NCBI RefSeq assembly: GCF_001879695.1
Contig: NZ_MNBL01000041.1
Location: 1-64,000 of the forward strand
Origin: Nioella sediminis
GTDB lineage: Bacteria > Pseudomonadota > Alphaproteobacteria > Rhodobacterales > Rhodobacteraceae
DNA length: 64,000 nt
Direction: 5' to 3'
Position numbers and translations under genes: made by a program. The notes under the pieces were generated by a model. It searched no databases. It was not told the DNA's origin and was given only the letters and a program-made list of their open reading frames with translations. Numbering within the stretch: the first letter of the stretch is position 1; each line of letters opens with the position of its first letter. This document shows positions 51,700 through 59,603 of this stretch, piece by piece.

Positions 51700-53091
51700 A
51701 TGTCGAACAAGAGCTCGAACGCAATGTGGGGCGGCCGCTTTGCCGCTGGACCGGACGCGATCATGGAGGCGATCAACGCCTCGATCGGGTTTGACAAGCG
51801 ATTGGCAAAACAGGACATCGACGGGTCTCGTGCTCATGCGGCCATGTTGGCCGCTCAGGGTATCCTCACTGATAGTGATGCGGAAGCGATCCGGGAAGGG
51901 CTGCTCACGGTCTTGTCAGAGATCGAGGGTGGCACCTTCCAGTTTTCCACGGCCTTGGAAGACATCCACATGAACGTGGAATCGCGGCTGAAAGAAATCG
52001 TGGGCGAACCTGCTGGCCGTTTGCACACCGCGCGCAGCCGGAATGACCAGGTGGCGACGGATTTCAAGCTATGGGTGCGCGACCAGATGGATGCGGCCAT
52101 GGCGGGGCTGACGGCGCTGATGCAGGCGCTGATCGGGCAGGCCGAGGCCGGGGCGGATTGGGTCATGCCCGGCTTTACCCATTTGCAGACGGCGCAGCCT
52201 GTCACCTGGGGCCACCATATGATGGCCTATGTGGAGATGTTTGCGCGTGATCGCTCGCGCTTCGCAGACGCCCGCAAGCGGATGAACGAATGTCCCCTGG
52301 GCGCGGCGGCTCTGGCGGGCACGTCTTTCCCCATCGACCGGGAGGCGACGGCGGCGGCGCTTGGCTTTGACCGGCCTGCGGCGAACTCGCTCGACGCCGT
52401 GTCCGACCGCGACTTCGCTCTGGAGTACCTGTCATCCGCCACGATCTGCGCCATGCACCTTTCCCGCATGGCGGAAGAGCTGGTGATCTGGTCCTCCGCG
52501 CAATTCCGCTTCGTGACGCTAAGCGACCGGTTTTCCACCGGCTCCTCGATCATGCCGCAGAAGAAGAACCCTGACGCGGCGGAACTGATCCGCGCAAAGA
52601 TCGGGCGCATCCTCGGGGCCAACGTGGCGCTGCTGACTGTCATGAAGGGCCTGCCGCTGGCCTACTCGAAGGACATGCAGGAGGACAAGGAACAGGTCTT
52701 TGACGCCGCCGACAACCTCGCCCTCGCGCTTGCCGCGATGGAGGGCATGGTGCGCGACATGACCGCGAACGTGGCTAACTTGGAAGCGGCGGCAGGCTCC
52801 GGCTTCTCCACCGCGACTGACCTTGCCGACTGGCTTGTCCGCGTGCTCGACATGCCGTTCCGCGATGCCCATCACGTGACCGGCGCGCTCGTGAAGCTGG
52901 CCGAGGACAAGGGTTGCGACCTGCCGGACCTGAGCCTTGCCGACATGCAGTCCGTCAATGGGCAGATCACCGCCGATGTGTTCGACGTATTGGGCGTGCA
53001 CAATTCCGTTGCGTCAAGAATGTCCTATGGTGGCACGGCACCCGCTCAGGTGCGCGCGCAAATCACCCGCTGGAAGGAAGCCCTCGCATGA
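51700..53091 (+). CDS. argH: Argininosuccinate lyase
   Basis: This 463-residue enzyme of the fumarase/aspartase superfamily splits argininosuccinate into arginine and fumarate. The signature [12 protein letters not shown] lies near residue 283. [13 protein letters not shown] and [11 protein letters not shown] (conserved regions 1 and 2) are present. Length is normal. The stop overlaps the start of the small lipoprotein gene by 4 bp. In relatives lysA would follow; here greA does. Confidence 0.97.
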   Translation: MSNKSSNAMWGGRFAAGPDAIMEAINASIGFDKRLAKQDIDGSRAHAAMLAAQGILTDSDAEAIREGLLTVLSEIEGGTFQFSTALEDIHMNVESRLKEIVGEPAGRLHTARSRNDQVATDFKLWVRDQMDAAMAGLTALMQALIGQAEAGADWVMPGFTHLQTAQPVTWGHHMMAYVEMFARDRSRFADARKRMNECPLGAAALAGTSFPIDREATAAALGFDRPAANSLDAVSDRDFALEYLSSATICAMHLSRMAEELVIWSSAQFRFVTLSDRFSTGSSIMPQKKNPDAAELIRAKIGRILGANVALLTVMKGLPLAYSKDMQEDKEQVFDAADNLALALAAMEGMVRDMTANVANLEAAAGSGFSTATDLADWLVRVLDMPFRDAHHVTGALVKLAEDKGCDLPDLSLADMQSVNGQITADVFDVLGVHNSVASRMSYGGTAPAQVRAQITRWKEALA

Positions 53092-53234
53092 CCCGCCTGA
53101 TCCCCGCCCTGATGATCACGGCCCTTCTGACCGCCTGCGGCGTCGATGGCAGCCCCACCCACCCGGAACCGCGCCCGGAGCCCGGCATTTCGATCAGTGG
53201 GACCGTCGAGATCGGGGTTGCGGGGGGCAACTGA
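53088..53234 (+). CDS. Small lipoprotein (LptM-like, argH-associated)
   Basis: A 48-residue protein with a lipoprotein signal ending LLTAC (lipidated Cys17) and a short Pro/Glu-rich tail. It begins with an ATGA overlap at the argH stop. Tiny lipoproteins between argH and lysA are widespread in alphaproteobacteria. By analogy with LptM they may help LPS-transport assembly, but that function is inferred from the position of similar genes, not from sequence. Confidence 0.8.
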   Translation: MTRLIPALMITALLTACGVDGSPTHPEPRPEPGISISGTVEIGVAGGN

Positions 53235-53351
53235 CGCCGCCCGAGTTTTCGCAGCCATTATTATCACCTTTGCCGTTGAACTGCGGGCTGAGGCCCCATA
53301 TCGTCCAAGCCTTGAGACGCCGCATAACACAGGGACAGTAGCGTACATCCT

Positions 53352-53822
53352 ATGGACAAGATTCCGATGACCCCCACGGGCTATTCAGCCCTCGACGCCG
53401 AACTCAAGACGCTCAAGACCGTCGAACGCCCGGCCATCATCGCCGCCATTGCAGAGGCGCGCGAGCACGGGGATCTGTCGGAGAATGCGGAATATCACTC
53501 GGCCCGTGAAAAGCAGTCCTTCATCGAGGGCCGCATCAAGGAGCTGGAGGGGCTGATCAGCCTCGCGCAGGTCATCGACCCCAAAACCTTGTCCGGGGCG
53601 ATCAAGTTCGGCGCGACCGTGGAACTGGTCGACGAGGACACCGAGCAGGAGAAAACCTTCCAGATCGTGGGCGAGGCTGAGGCGAATATCGAAAAAGGTC
53701 TGCTCAACATCAACTCCCCCCTCGCCCGCGCCTTGATCGGGAAAGAGGAAGGTGACAGTGTCGAGGTGAAGACGCCGGGCGGCAGCAAGGATTACGAGAT
53801 CGTCAAGATCTCCTACATCTAG
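53352..53822 (+). CDS. greA: Transcription elongation factor GreA
   Basis: A 156-residue factor that rescues backtracked RNA polymerase by stimulating transcript cleavage. The N-terminal coiled coil contains the tip acidic residues in [19 protein letters not shown] near residues 38-56. The C-terminal FKBP-like domain includes [15 protein letters not shown]. Length is typical (158 in E. coli). The 117-bp region before it has AT-rich stretches suitable for a promoter. Confidence 0.97.
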   Translation: MDKIPMTPTGYSALDAELKTLKTVERPAIIAAIAEAREHGDLSENAEYHSAREKQSFIEGRIKELEGLISLAQVIDPKTLSGAIKFGATVELVDEDTEQEKTFQIVGEAEANIEKGLLNINSPLARALIGKEEGDSVEVKTPGGSKDYEIVKISYI

Positions 53823-53858
53823 TATCATCGCGCTGCCTCTACGCGGAACTTGGTGGTT

Positions 53859-54887
53859 ATGGCAGACGAAAAGCACCCGACCTCATTGGACCTGGGCATC
53901 TACTCTCAGGAACGCATGACCCCGCGGATCACGACGGTCGAGGTCATGGCACTGGTGCTTTCGGCGCTTTGGCTTGCTGGCGTGGCGTGGTTCTTCTACG
54001 GCACCGACCTGTCGGCCTTCGCGGGGCTTGGCGGCACGCCCCTGGAAGTCACCATGCTGATGATGGCGATCTTCATGCCCATTGCGCTGATCTGGGTCGC
54101 GGCCTCTGCCGCCAAGACCGCCAAGATCATGAGAGAGGAAGCCGCCCGCCTGCAAAGCGCCATAGATGCCATGCGTGCCGCCTATGTGGCGCAGCAGCAG
54201 CGGCATGCGGTCGAGATCAAGCCCGCCCTTGTCGCCAAGCTGACCGAGATCGTCGAGGCGCAGCGCAGTGCAGAACCGGCCCAGGCCACCTTCACCAGCC
54301 TGCGTAAACCGGTGGAACCCGCCGAAGACCGCGCTGCCGTGGCTCACCCGGCGCCGCAGCCCGAGACACCACAGCCAAGCTTCGGCTTTGGCACTCCGGC
54401 AGAGGCTCTGGACGATCCGATCTCCATCGCTGATTTCATCAAGGCGCTGAATTTCCCGGAAAACGAGCACGACAAGGAAGGCTTCCGCACCCTGCGCCGG
54501 GCGCTTCAGGATCCCTCCACCAAGAAGCTCATCCGCGCCAGCCAGGACGCGCTGACACTTCTGTCACAGGACGGCATCTACATGGATGACCTGCGCCCCG
54601 ACCGCGCCAAGCCGGAAATGTGGCGGCGCTTCGCCAAGGGCGATCGCGGCAAGGCGGTGGCGGCGCTTGGCGGTATCCGCGACCGGTCTTCGCTGGCCCT
54701 GTCAGCGGGCCGGATGAAGCAAGACCCGGTCTTCCGCGACGCGGTCCACCATTTCCTGCGCCAGTTCGACCGCACATTGGTGGACTTCGAGCAGAACGCC
54801 ACGGACGAAGAGATCGCCCAGATGTCCGAAACCCGCACCGCCCGCGCCTTCATGCTGCTCGGCCGGGTGACCGGGACGTTTGATTGA
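53859..54887 (+). CDS. Hypothetical membrane protein with two N-terminal TM helices
   Basis: A 342-residue protein I do not recognise. Two TM helices lie at about residues 28-50 and 63-85, followed by a helical segment (about 85-135), a Pro/Ala-rich linker and a conserved-looking cytoplasmic domain from about 180 to the end (ADFIKALNFPENEHDKEGFR, LRRALQDPSTKKLIRASQDA). The acidic/aromatic composition and the FRDAVHHFLRQFDR stretch suggest a folded helical domain. The start could be the ATG at 53859 or a TTG three codons upstream. It is 36 bp behind greA and could share its transcript. Confidence 0.75.
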   Translation: MADEKHPTSLDLGIYSQERMTPRITTVEVMALVLSALWLAGVAWFFYGTDLSAFAGLGGTPLEVTMLMMAIFMPIALIWVAASAAKTAKIMREEAARLQSAIDAMRAAYVAQQQRHAVEIKPALVAKLTEIVEAQRSAEPAQATFTSLRKPVEPAEDRAAVAHPAPQPETPQPSFGFGTPAEALDDPISIADFIKALNFPENEHDKEGFRTLRRALQDPSTKKLIRASQDALTLLSQDGIYMDDLRPDRAKPEMWRRFAKGDRGKAVAALGGIRDRSSLALSAGRMKQDPVFRDAVHHFLRQFDRTLVDFEQNATDEEIAQMSETRTARAFMLLGRVTGTFD

Positions 54888-55056
54888 TTTGGGGTGTTGG
54901 GTGGTTCTGATAGCCAGATCATTACTGGTAGGGGGAACGGCAAAAACGGTGGTTTCCGCCAGTGACAGCAATGGTTGAGTTCTGTCCAAATCAGCGCGCC
55001 GCGTGACAAGTGCGCGGTAATTCAGCAAACTCGTCTGAAAATCGTAGGAGAGCTGG

Positions 55057-55686
55057 ATGCCGCTTGAATTGTCCGACCCCGTAACGAGCCAGAGAAGGCT
55101 CCGAGAGATCATCCCGGAGTGGAAGGGCAATGCAAGCAAGAAAGACCTCGACCGCGTCAACGACGTGGCGCGGGAGTTCATTGCTCGATCGCCTTACGTA
55201 ATCATTTCCTCGGCTGGTGTTGAAGACCGTCACGACGTCTCCCCGAAAGGTGACGCGCCAGGTTTTGTGCATGTGTACGATGACAAGACTCTCCTCGTGC
55301 CTGACCGGCTAGGAAATCATCGCGCGGATACCTTCGAGAACCTCTTGATTGATGACCGGGTTGGGGTGTTGTTCCTCGTTCCCGGCCACAAGGAAACGCT
55401 ACGGATCGCCGGGCGCGGACGCATTGCCGCTGACGAAGCACTGCGCGAACGCTTCGAAATCAACGGGCGGCTGCCCGACCTCGTTCTGGTGGTCGATGTG
55501 GAACAGGTCTTCATGCACTGCTCGAAGTCGTTGGTTCGCTCGAAGCTCTGGTCACCTGACACATGGGAACATGCACAGGATGCACCCAGCTTGGCTCAGT
55601 GGGTCAAATCAACCGTCGATACTGAAGAATCCCTCGAACAAGTGCAGGGCAACCATGATCGAGATCGGGAAACACGACTGTACTGA
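55057..55686 (+). CDS. Pyridoxamine 5'-phosphate oxidase (PPOX)-family FMN-binding protein
   Basis: A 209-residue protein of the PPOX split-barrel class, resembling the DR2398/MSMEG_1061-type subgroup. Recognisable are RSPYVIISSAGVEDRHDVSP, DRLGNHRADTFENLL and VGVLFLVPGHKETLRIAGRG. Such proteins bind FMN or F420 and reduce small molecules; the substrate is unknown. It starts with ATG behind taggag. It is flanked by gene-free spacers of 169 and 170 bp, and its base composition is less GC-rich than its neighbours, a weak hint of separate acquisition. Confidence 0.82.
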   Translation: MPLELSDPVTSQRRLREIIPEWKGNASKKDLDRVNDVAREFIARSPYVIISSAGVEDRHDVSPKGDAPGFVHVYDDKTLLVPDRLGNHRADTFENLLIDDRVGVLFLVPGHKETLRIAGRGRIAADEALRERFEINGRLPDLVLVVDVEQVFMHCSKSLVRSKLWSPDTWEHAQDAPSLAQWVKSTVDTEESLEQVQGNHDRDRETRLY

Positions 55687-55856
55687 TCTTGGTATCAAAG
55701 GTTTGCCAAAAACCCCTTGCCACGACCTGCGTGTCAAAAATGGTCGTTTTTGGCACGACCATCTGCCCGACCTGACATCAAGCTGTTGGCAGAGACATAA
55801 CCCCCCGGCAGAACCGAGGTAGATTTGTCAGGGTTCTGTCACCCTTGAGCACTCAC

Positions 55857-56465
55857 TCACCGCTCCCCCCATTCCTCCGCCCGCTCCAAATCCTCCGGCG
55901 TGTTGATGTTGAAGAACGGGTCCACGGGGCCGGATGGGAACCGTGCCAGCACCGCACCCTGCTGTTCGGCCCACAGCCCGACCTTGCGTTCGCCTCTGTC
56001 TAACGCCTCCCGCAAGGCGTCTCGCAAAGAAACCGACCACAGGCCGAAGGTGGGGTGGCGCATCTCTCGCCCCTCGACAACGCTGCTTGCGAGCACGACG
56101 GGTGCCCCTCCTTCAGCCGCCAACAGCAGGCGCGGGACGAGGTCTTCGGGCAGGAAGGGGGTGTCGGCGGCCACGCTCACCACATGATCGGCACCCTGAG
56201 CCGCCGCCCACTCCATCCCCGCCAGCACTCCAGCGAGGGGGCCGGGGTAGCCCGCGACCGGATCGGGCAACACGGGCAGGCCAAGGTCGGCGAAGCGTGT
56301 CAGATCCCCATTCGCGTTCAGCGCAAGGGCCGCAACCTGGGGCGCGGTCCGCTCGATCACGCGGGACAGGAGCGACCGTCCCCCAAGCAGCAAGCGGCCC
56401 TTGTCGCCGCCGCCCATGCGGGTCGCCTGCCCCCCGGCCAGGATCACACCGACGGGTTGTTTCAT
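55857..56465 (-). CDS. mobA: Molybdenum cofactor guanylyltransferase
   Basis: This 202-residue enzyme attaches GMP to molybdopterin to give the bis-MGD cofactor of DMSO-reductase-family enzymes. The nucleotide-binding N-terminus GVILAGGQATRMGGGDKGRL and the motif AADTPFLPEDLV (metal-binding Asp) are diagnostic. Length fits MobA. No mobB or molybdoenzyme gene is next to it; a CTAG-like spacer and azlC follow on the other strand. Confidence 0.95.
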   Translation of the reverse strand: MKQPVGVILAGGQATRMGGGDKGRLLLGGRSLLSRVIERTAPQVAALALNANGDLTRFADLGLPVLPDPVAGYPGPLAGVLAGMEWAAAQGADHVVSVAADTPFLPEDLVPRLLLAAEGGAPVVLASSVVEGREMRHPTFGLWSVSLRDALREALDRGERKVGLWAEQQGAVLARFPSGPVDPFFNINTPEDLERAEEWGER

Positions 56466-56577
56466 GACGGCCCCGCGGAAATCACGTGACGGAATAGGTC
56501 AGGATCACAGACCATCATTTGCTTCTTCGCCTCAGCCCCGGTAATGGCGGTATCAGGCTCTATCCTAAGGCTCTCTC

Positions 56578-57273
56578 ATGGCAAGCTCCACCACTGCTTA
56601 TTGGCGCGGCATCCGCGCGGCCCTGCCCTTCCTTCTGGTCGTGGCCCCGTTCGGGATGCTGTTCGGCGTCGTCGGGACCGAGGCCGGGCTGAACCTGGCG
56701 CAAGTCATGGGCTTTTCCGTGGTCATCATCGCGGGCGCGGCCCAGTTCACCGCCGTGCAGCTGATGCAGGAACAGGCGCCGACGCTCATTGTACTGGCCT
56801 CGGCCCTGGCCGTGAACCTGCGCATGGCCATGTATGCGGCCAGCCTTGCCCCGCATCTGGGGCCTGCGCCGGGCTGGCAGCGCATCCTCATTGCCTATTT
56901 CAACGTCGATGGCACCTATGCGCTGTCGCATATGGAATACGAGGCGAAGCCTGCCCTGACGCTGTCCGAGAAGGTCGGCTTCTACATGGGCACCGCCACC
57001 GTAATCTGCTTTCCGTGGTACCTGGCCACCTGGATCGGTGCGGTGCTTGGGGCCTCGATCCCGGCAGGACTGTCCATCGACTTTGCCGTGCCGGTGGCCT
57101 TCATGTCCTTCTTCGCCCCGGCGCTGCGCACCTTGCCGCATGTGGCCGCTGCCGTCACCGCGATTATCCTGGCGATCCTGCTGCAAGGGGTGCCCTACAG
57201 CCTGTGGATCCTGTTGGCGGGCGCGGGCGGCATGATCGTGGGGGCCGAGCTGGAACGGAGGATGGCGAAATGA
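56578..57273 (+). CDS. azlC: AzlC-family branched-chain amino acid exporter, large subunit
   Basis: A 231-residue polytopic protein with five or more TM segments and the AzlC signature region PFGMLFGVVGTEAGLN near residue 25 and NLRMAMYAASLAPHLG near 82. AzlCD (YgaZH, BrnFE) pairs export valine, leucine, isoleucine or methionine. The stop overlaps the azlD start by 4 bp. The start at 56578 follows a moderately spaced aaggctctc; an overlapping longer frame in another phase is a shadow. Confidence 0.92.
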   Translation: MASSTTAYWRGIRAALPFLLVVAPFGMLFGVVGTEAGLNLAQVMGFSVVIIAGAAQFTAVQLMQEQAPTLIVLASALAVNLRMAMYAASLAPHLGPAPGWQRILIAYFNVDGTYALSHMEYEAKPALTLSEKVGFYMGTATVICFPWYLATWIGAVLGASIPAGLSIDFAVPVAFMSFFAPALRTLPHVAAAVTAIILAILLQGVPYSLWILLAGAGGMIVGAELERRMAK

Positions 57274-57602
57274 CGGGGTGGAGCGACGCCACCATCTGGA
57301 CCATCATCGTGGCGCTCGGCGTGGGCACCTTCACGATCCGCTTTTCCTTTCTCGGCCTCCTTGGCGACCGGGACTTGCCCGACTGGCTGCTGCGCCACCT
57401 GCGCTATACCGCCGTGGCGATCCTGCCCGCGCTTGTCACACCCATGGTACTGTGGCCAAACGCAACCGGCGGCCAAACGGACCCTGCCCGCCTGACCGCC
57501 GCCATTCTTGCCCTTGCCGTGGGCTATTGGACCAAGAACGCCATCGCCACGATTGCAACCGGGCTTGCGGCGCTCTTCGCCCTGCAGGCTCTTGGGGTTT
57601 AA
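57270..57602 (+). CDS. azlD: AzlD-family branched-chain amino acid exporter, small subunit
   Basis: A 110-residue membrane protein with about four TM segments, the small partner of AzlC. Typical features are [12 protein letters not shown] near the N-terminus and [14 protein letters not shown] in the middle. It begins inside the azlC stop (ATGA). Its TAA overlaps the convergent mscL stop by 4 bp. Confidence 0.9.
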   Translation: MTGWSDATIWTIIVALGVGTFTIRFSFLGLLGDRDLPDWLLRHLRYTAVAILPALVTPMVLWPNATGGQTDPARLTAAILALAVGYWTKNAIATIATGLAALFALQALGV

Positions 57603-58039
57603 CCTTCGCGCGCTTTCAGCGAGTCGCGGATCTCGATCAGGATATCCAGCTCGCTCGGGCCGGGATCGGCAGCGGGCTCCGGCGCGGCTTCTTCTTCCTT
57701 CTTCTCGGCGGCTTCCTTGATCTTGTTGATCGAGCGCACCAGCATGAACACCACGAAGGCGATGATCAGGAAATTGATGATCGCCATGATGAAGGCCCCA
57801 TAGGCAAAGGTCGCGGCCCCGGCCTCTCGCGCGGCTTCCAGCGTGGCATAGTCGCCGCCGCCCATGGTGTAGAACAGGTTGGAAAAGTCGATCCCGCCGG
57901 TGAACAGCCCGATAAATGGCTGGATCAGGTCATCGACCAGTGACTTCACGATCGCGGTGAACGCCGCGCCGACGATGATCCCGACAGCCATGTCCATGAC
58001 GTTGCCGCGCGCAATGAAATCCTTGAACTCTTTCAGCAT
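57599..58039 (-). CDS. mscL: Large-conductance mechanosensitive channel
   Basis: A 146-residue protein that forms a pentameric emergency-release channel in the inner membrane. The N-terminal amphipathic helix [20 protein letters not shown] and TM1 [19 protein letters not shown] are characteristic. TM2 lies near residues 78-105 and a charged C-terminal helix ([13 protein letters not shown]) follows. MLKEF was chosen as start, giving the normal family length. With the MscS-type channel at 12.7 kb the window holds two classes of osmotic valve. Confidence 0.97.
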   Translation of the reverse strand: MLKEFKDFIARGNVMDMAVGIIVGAAFTAIVKSLVDDLIQPFIGLFTGGIDFSNLFYTMGGGDYATLEAAREAGAATFAYGAFIMAIINFLIIAFVVFMLVRSINKIKEAAEKKEEEAAPEPAADPGPSELDILIEIRDSLKAREG

Positions 58040-58160
58040 TGTCCTGCTTCCCTTTGTACAATTGCGGGCGCTCTGCCCGATGGTGAAGAATAATTGACAC
58101 AATCTTCAGTTGTTTGTCTTGAGAAATCCGACAGACTTCAAGCGACAAACAGGATACCCG

Positions 58161-58859
58161 ATGGCCGATCTGTCCCGTTTCCCGATCACCGCCCGCTGGC
58201 CCGCCACCAACCCCGATGCGATCCAGCTTTACGCCTTTCCCACGCCCAATGGCGTCAAGATCTCCATCGCGTTGGAGGAGCTGGCCCTGCCCTACGAGGC
58301 GCACAAGGTCACGCTGAAACCAGAGGACGTGAAGAGCCCTGAATTCCTGACGCTCAACCCCAATGGCAAGATCCCCGCGATCATCGACCCCGATGGCCCC
58401 GACGGACAGCCCGTTGGCGTGTTCGAAAGCGGGGCGATCCTGATCTATCTGGCGGAAAAGACGGGCAAGCTGATCGGAAGCAGCACCCCGGAGCGGCTTG
58501 ATATCCTGCAATGGCTGATGTTCCAGATGGGGGGCATCGGGCCGATGTTCGGGCAGCTTGGGTATTTCTACCGCGGGGACGGTAAGGCAATCGACGACAA
58601 GCGCCCCAAGGATCGCTACATCGCCGAAACCCGGCGGCTGCTGTCCGTGGTTGAACAGCGTCTGGACGGCCGCGAGTGGCTGTGTGGGGACTATTCCATC
58701 GCCGATATCGCCACCGGCCCCTGGCTGCGTATCCTCGATATGTATGGCGCGAGAGAGGCCGTGGGATGGTGGGATTTCCCCAATTGTATCGCCTATCTGG
58801 ACCGGTTCCTGGCCCGACCCGCCGTGCAGATCGGGCTGGTCACGCCGCCGCGCGACTGA
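58161..58859 (+). CDS. Glutathione S-transferase family protein (YghU/YfcG-like)
   Basis: A 232-residue cytoplasmic protein with an N-terminal thioredoxin-like GST domain (about residues 18-100; YAFPTPNGVKISIALEELAL, NPNGKIPAI, FESGAILIYLAE) and a C-terminal helical domain (about 110-225; WLCGDYSIADIATGPWL). The opening PNGVK matches the Nu-class/YghU group, whose members act as disulfide-bond reductases using Asn/Thr in place of the classical Ser/Tyr. MADLSRFP was chosen as start; a longer frame begins at 58110. Confidence 0.88.
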   Translation: MADLSRFPITARWPATNPDAIQLYAFPTPNGVKISIALEELALPYEAHKVTLKPEDVKSPEFLTLNPNGKIPAIIDPDGPDGQPVGVFESGAILIYLAEKTGKLIGSSTPERLDILQWLMFQMGGIGPMFGQLGYFYRGDGKAIDDKRPKDRYIAETRRLLSVVEQRLDGREWLCGDYSIADIATGPWLRILDMYGAREAVGWWDFPNCIAYLDRFLARPAVQIGLVTPPRD

Positions 58860-59507
58860 TCACGCCTTCCAGCGGTAATCGGTCAGGTGCGCGGGCGGCT
58901 CCACCCCCGGCAGGTTCTGCGGGTCGGGCTGAAGGGGACCGGCCCGCGTTTCCATCGGGATCACCCCGGCCCAGATCGGCAAGGCATAGTCCTCGTCATC
59001 ATCGACCGGCATGCCGGTACGAATCTTGGCGCTGCCCTCGGCGATCTCCATCCCCAGAACCGTCGTTGCTTTCAGTTCCTGCGCCGTGTTCGGCCTGAGC
59101 TGCGCCGCCCGCCCCGGCCAGAGCCCGTCGATGAAGGCCGACAGCCGCGCCTCCTTGTCGTCATCCGGCACCACGAAGGCCGCGCCGAATAGCATCACCG
59201 ACCGCGTATTGGCCGAGTGGTGCATACCCGACCGCGCCATCACGAACCCATCGAGAATCGAGACCGTCAGGCAAACCTCCGCCCCCTTGCTGGCCCGGAT
59301 CGCCCGGCTGGCGCTGGAGCCGTGCCAATAGACGTGATTGCCCTCGCGCCACTGAAAGGTGGGCGTCACATAGGGCAGCCCGTCGATCACATAGCCGACG
59401 CTGCACATGGGCTGCGCGTCGAGGATGGCATTGATGGTGTTCCGGTCGAAATGCCCGCGTTCGTGGGACCGGCGCAGGCGGGTGCGCGGGGTGATCTCCA
59501 GTGTCAT
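58860..59507 (-). CDS. Pyridoxamine 5'-phosphate oxidase-related flavin-binding protein
   Basis: A 215-residue split-barrel flavoprotein. Diagnostic stretches are RGHFDRNTINAILDAQP near the N-terminus, YVTPTFQWREGNHVYWHGS, and SVMLFGAAFVV near the middle. The subgroup resembles nitroimidazole-reductase-like (NimA-type) and related PPOX proteins. It is divergent from the PdxR/MocR regulator (84 bp apart) with an inverted/direct-repeat operator between. A link to B6 metabolism is therefore plausible, although true pyridoxamine-phosphate oxidase activity is not shown. Confidence 0.85.
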   Translation of the reverse strand: MTLEITPRTRLRRSHERGHFDRNTINAILDAQPMCSVGYVIDGLPYVTPTFQWREGNHVYWHGSSASRAIRASKGAEVCLTVSILDGFVMARSGMHHSANTRSVMLFGAAFVVPDDDKEARLSAFIDGLWPGRAAQLRPNTAQELKATTVLGMEIAEGSAKIRTGMPVDDDEDYALPIWAGVIPMETRAGPLQPDPQNLPGVEPPAHLTDYRWKA

Positions 59508-59555
59508 GGTGCGTCTTTCCTGAAAACTGACTTGTCAGGGGGGATGTGCCATGCA

Positions 59556-59603
59556 ATTGGTCTGCACTGAATATCCAATTATACTGAATAGATGCAGACC
59601 AAT
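59556..59603. promoter_or_regulatory. Operator region of the PdxR/MocR regulator: inverted plus direct repeats
   Basis: ATTGGTCTGCA (59556-59566) and TGCAGACCAAT (59593-59603) are a perfect 11-bp inverted repeat with 26 bp between. Inside lie two direct copies of ACTGAATA (59566-59573 and 59583-59590), 17 bp apart. The right arm overlaps codons 1-4 of the regulator gene. MocR-type regulators such as GabR and PdxR bind repeated half-sites near their own promoters, so this is very likely the autoregulatory and divergent-promoter site. Confidence 0.75.
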
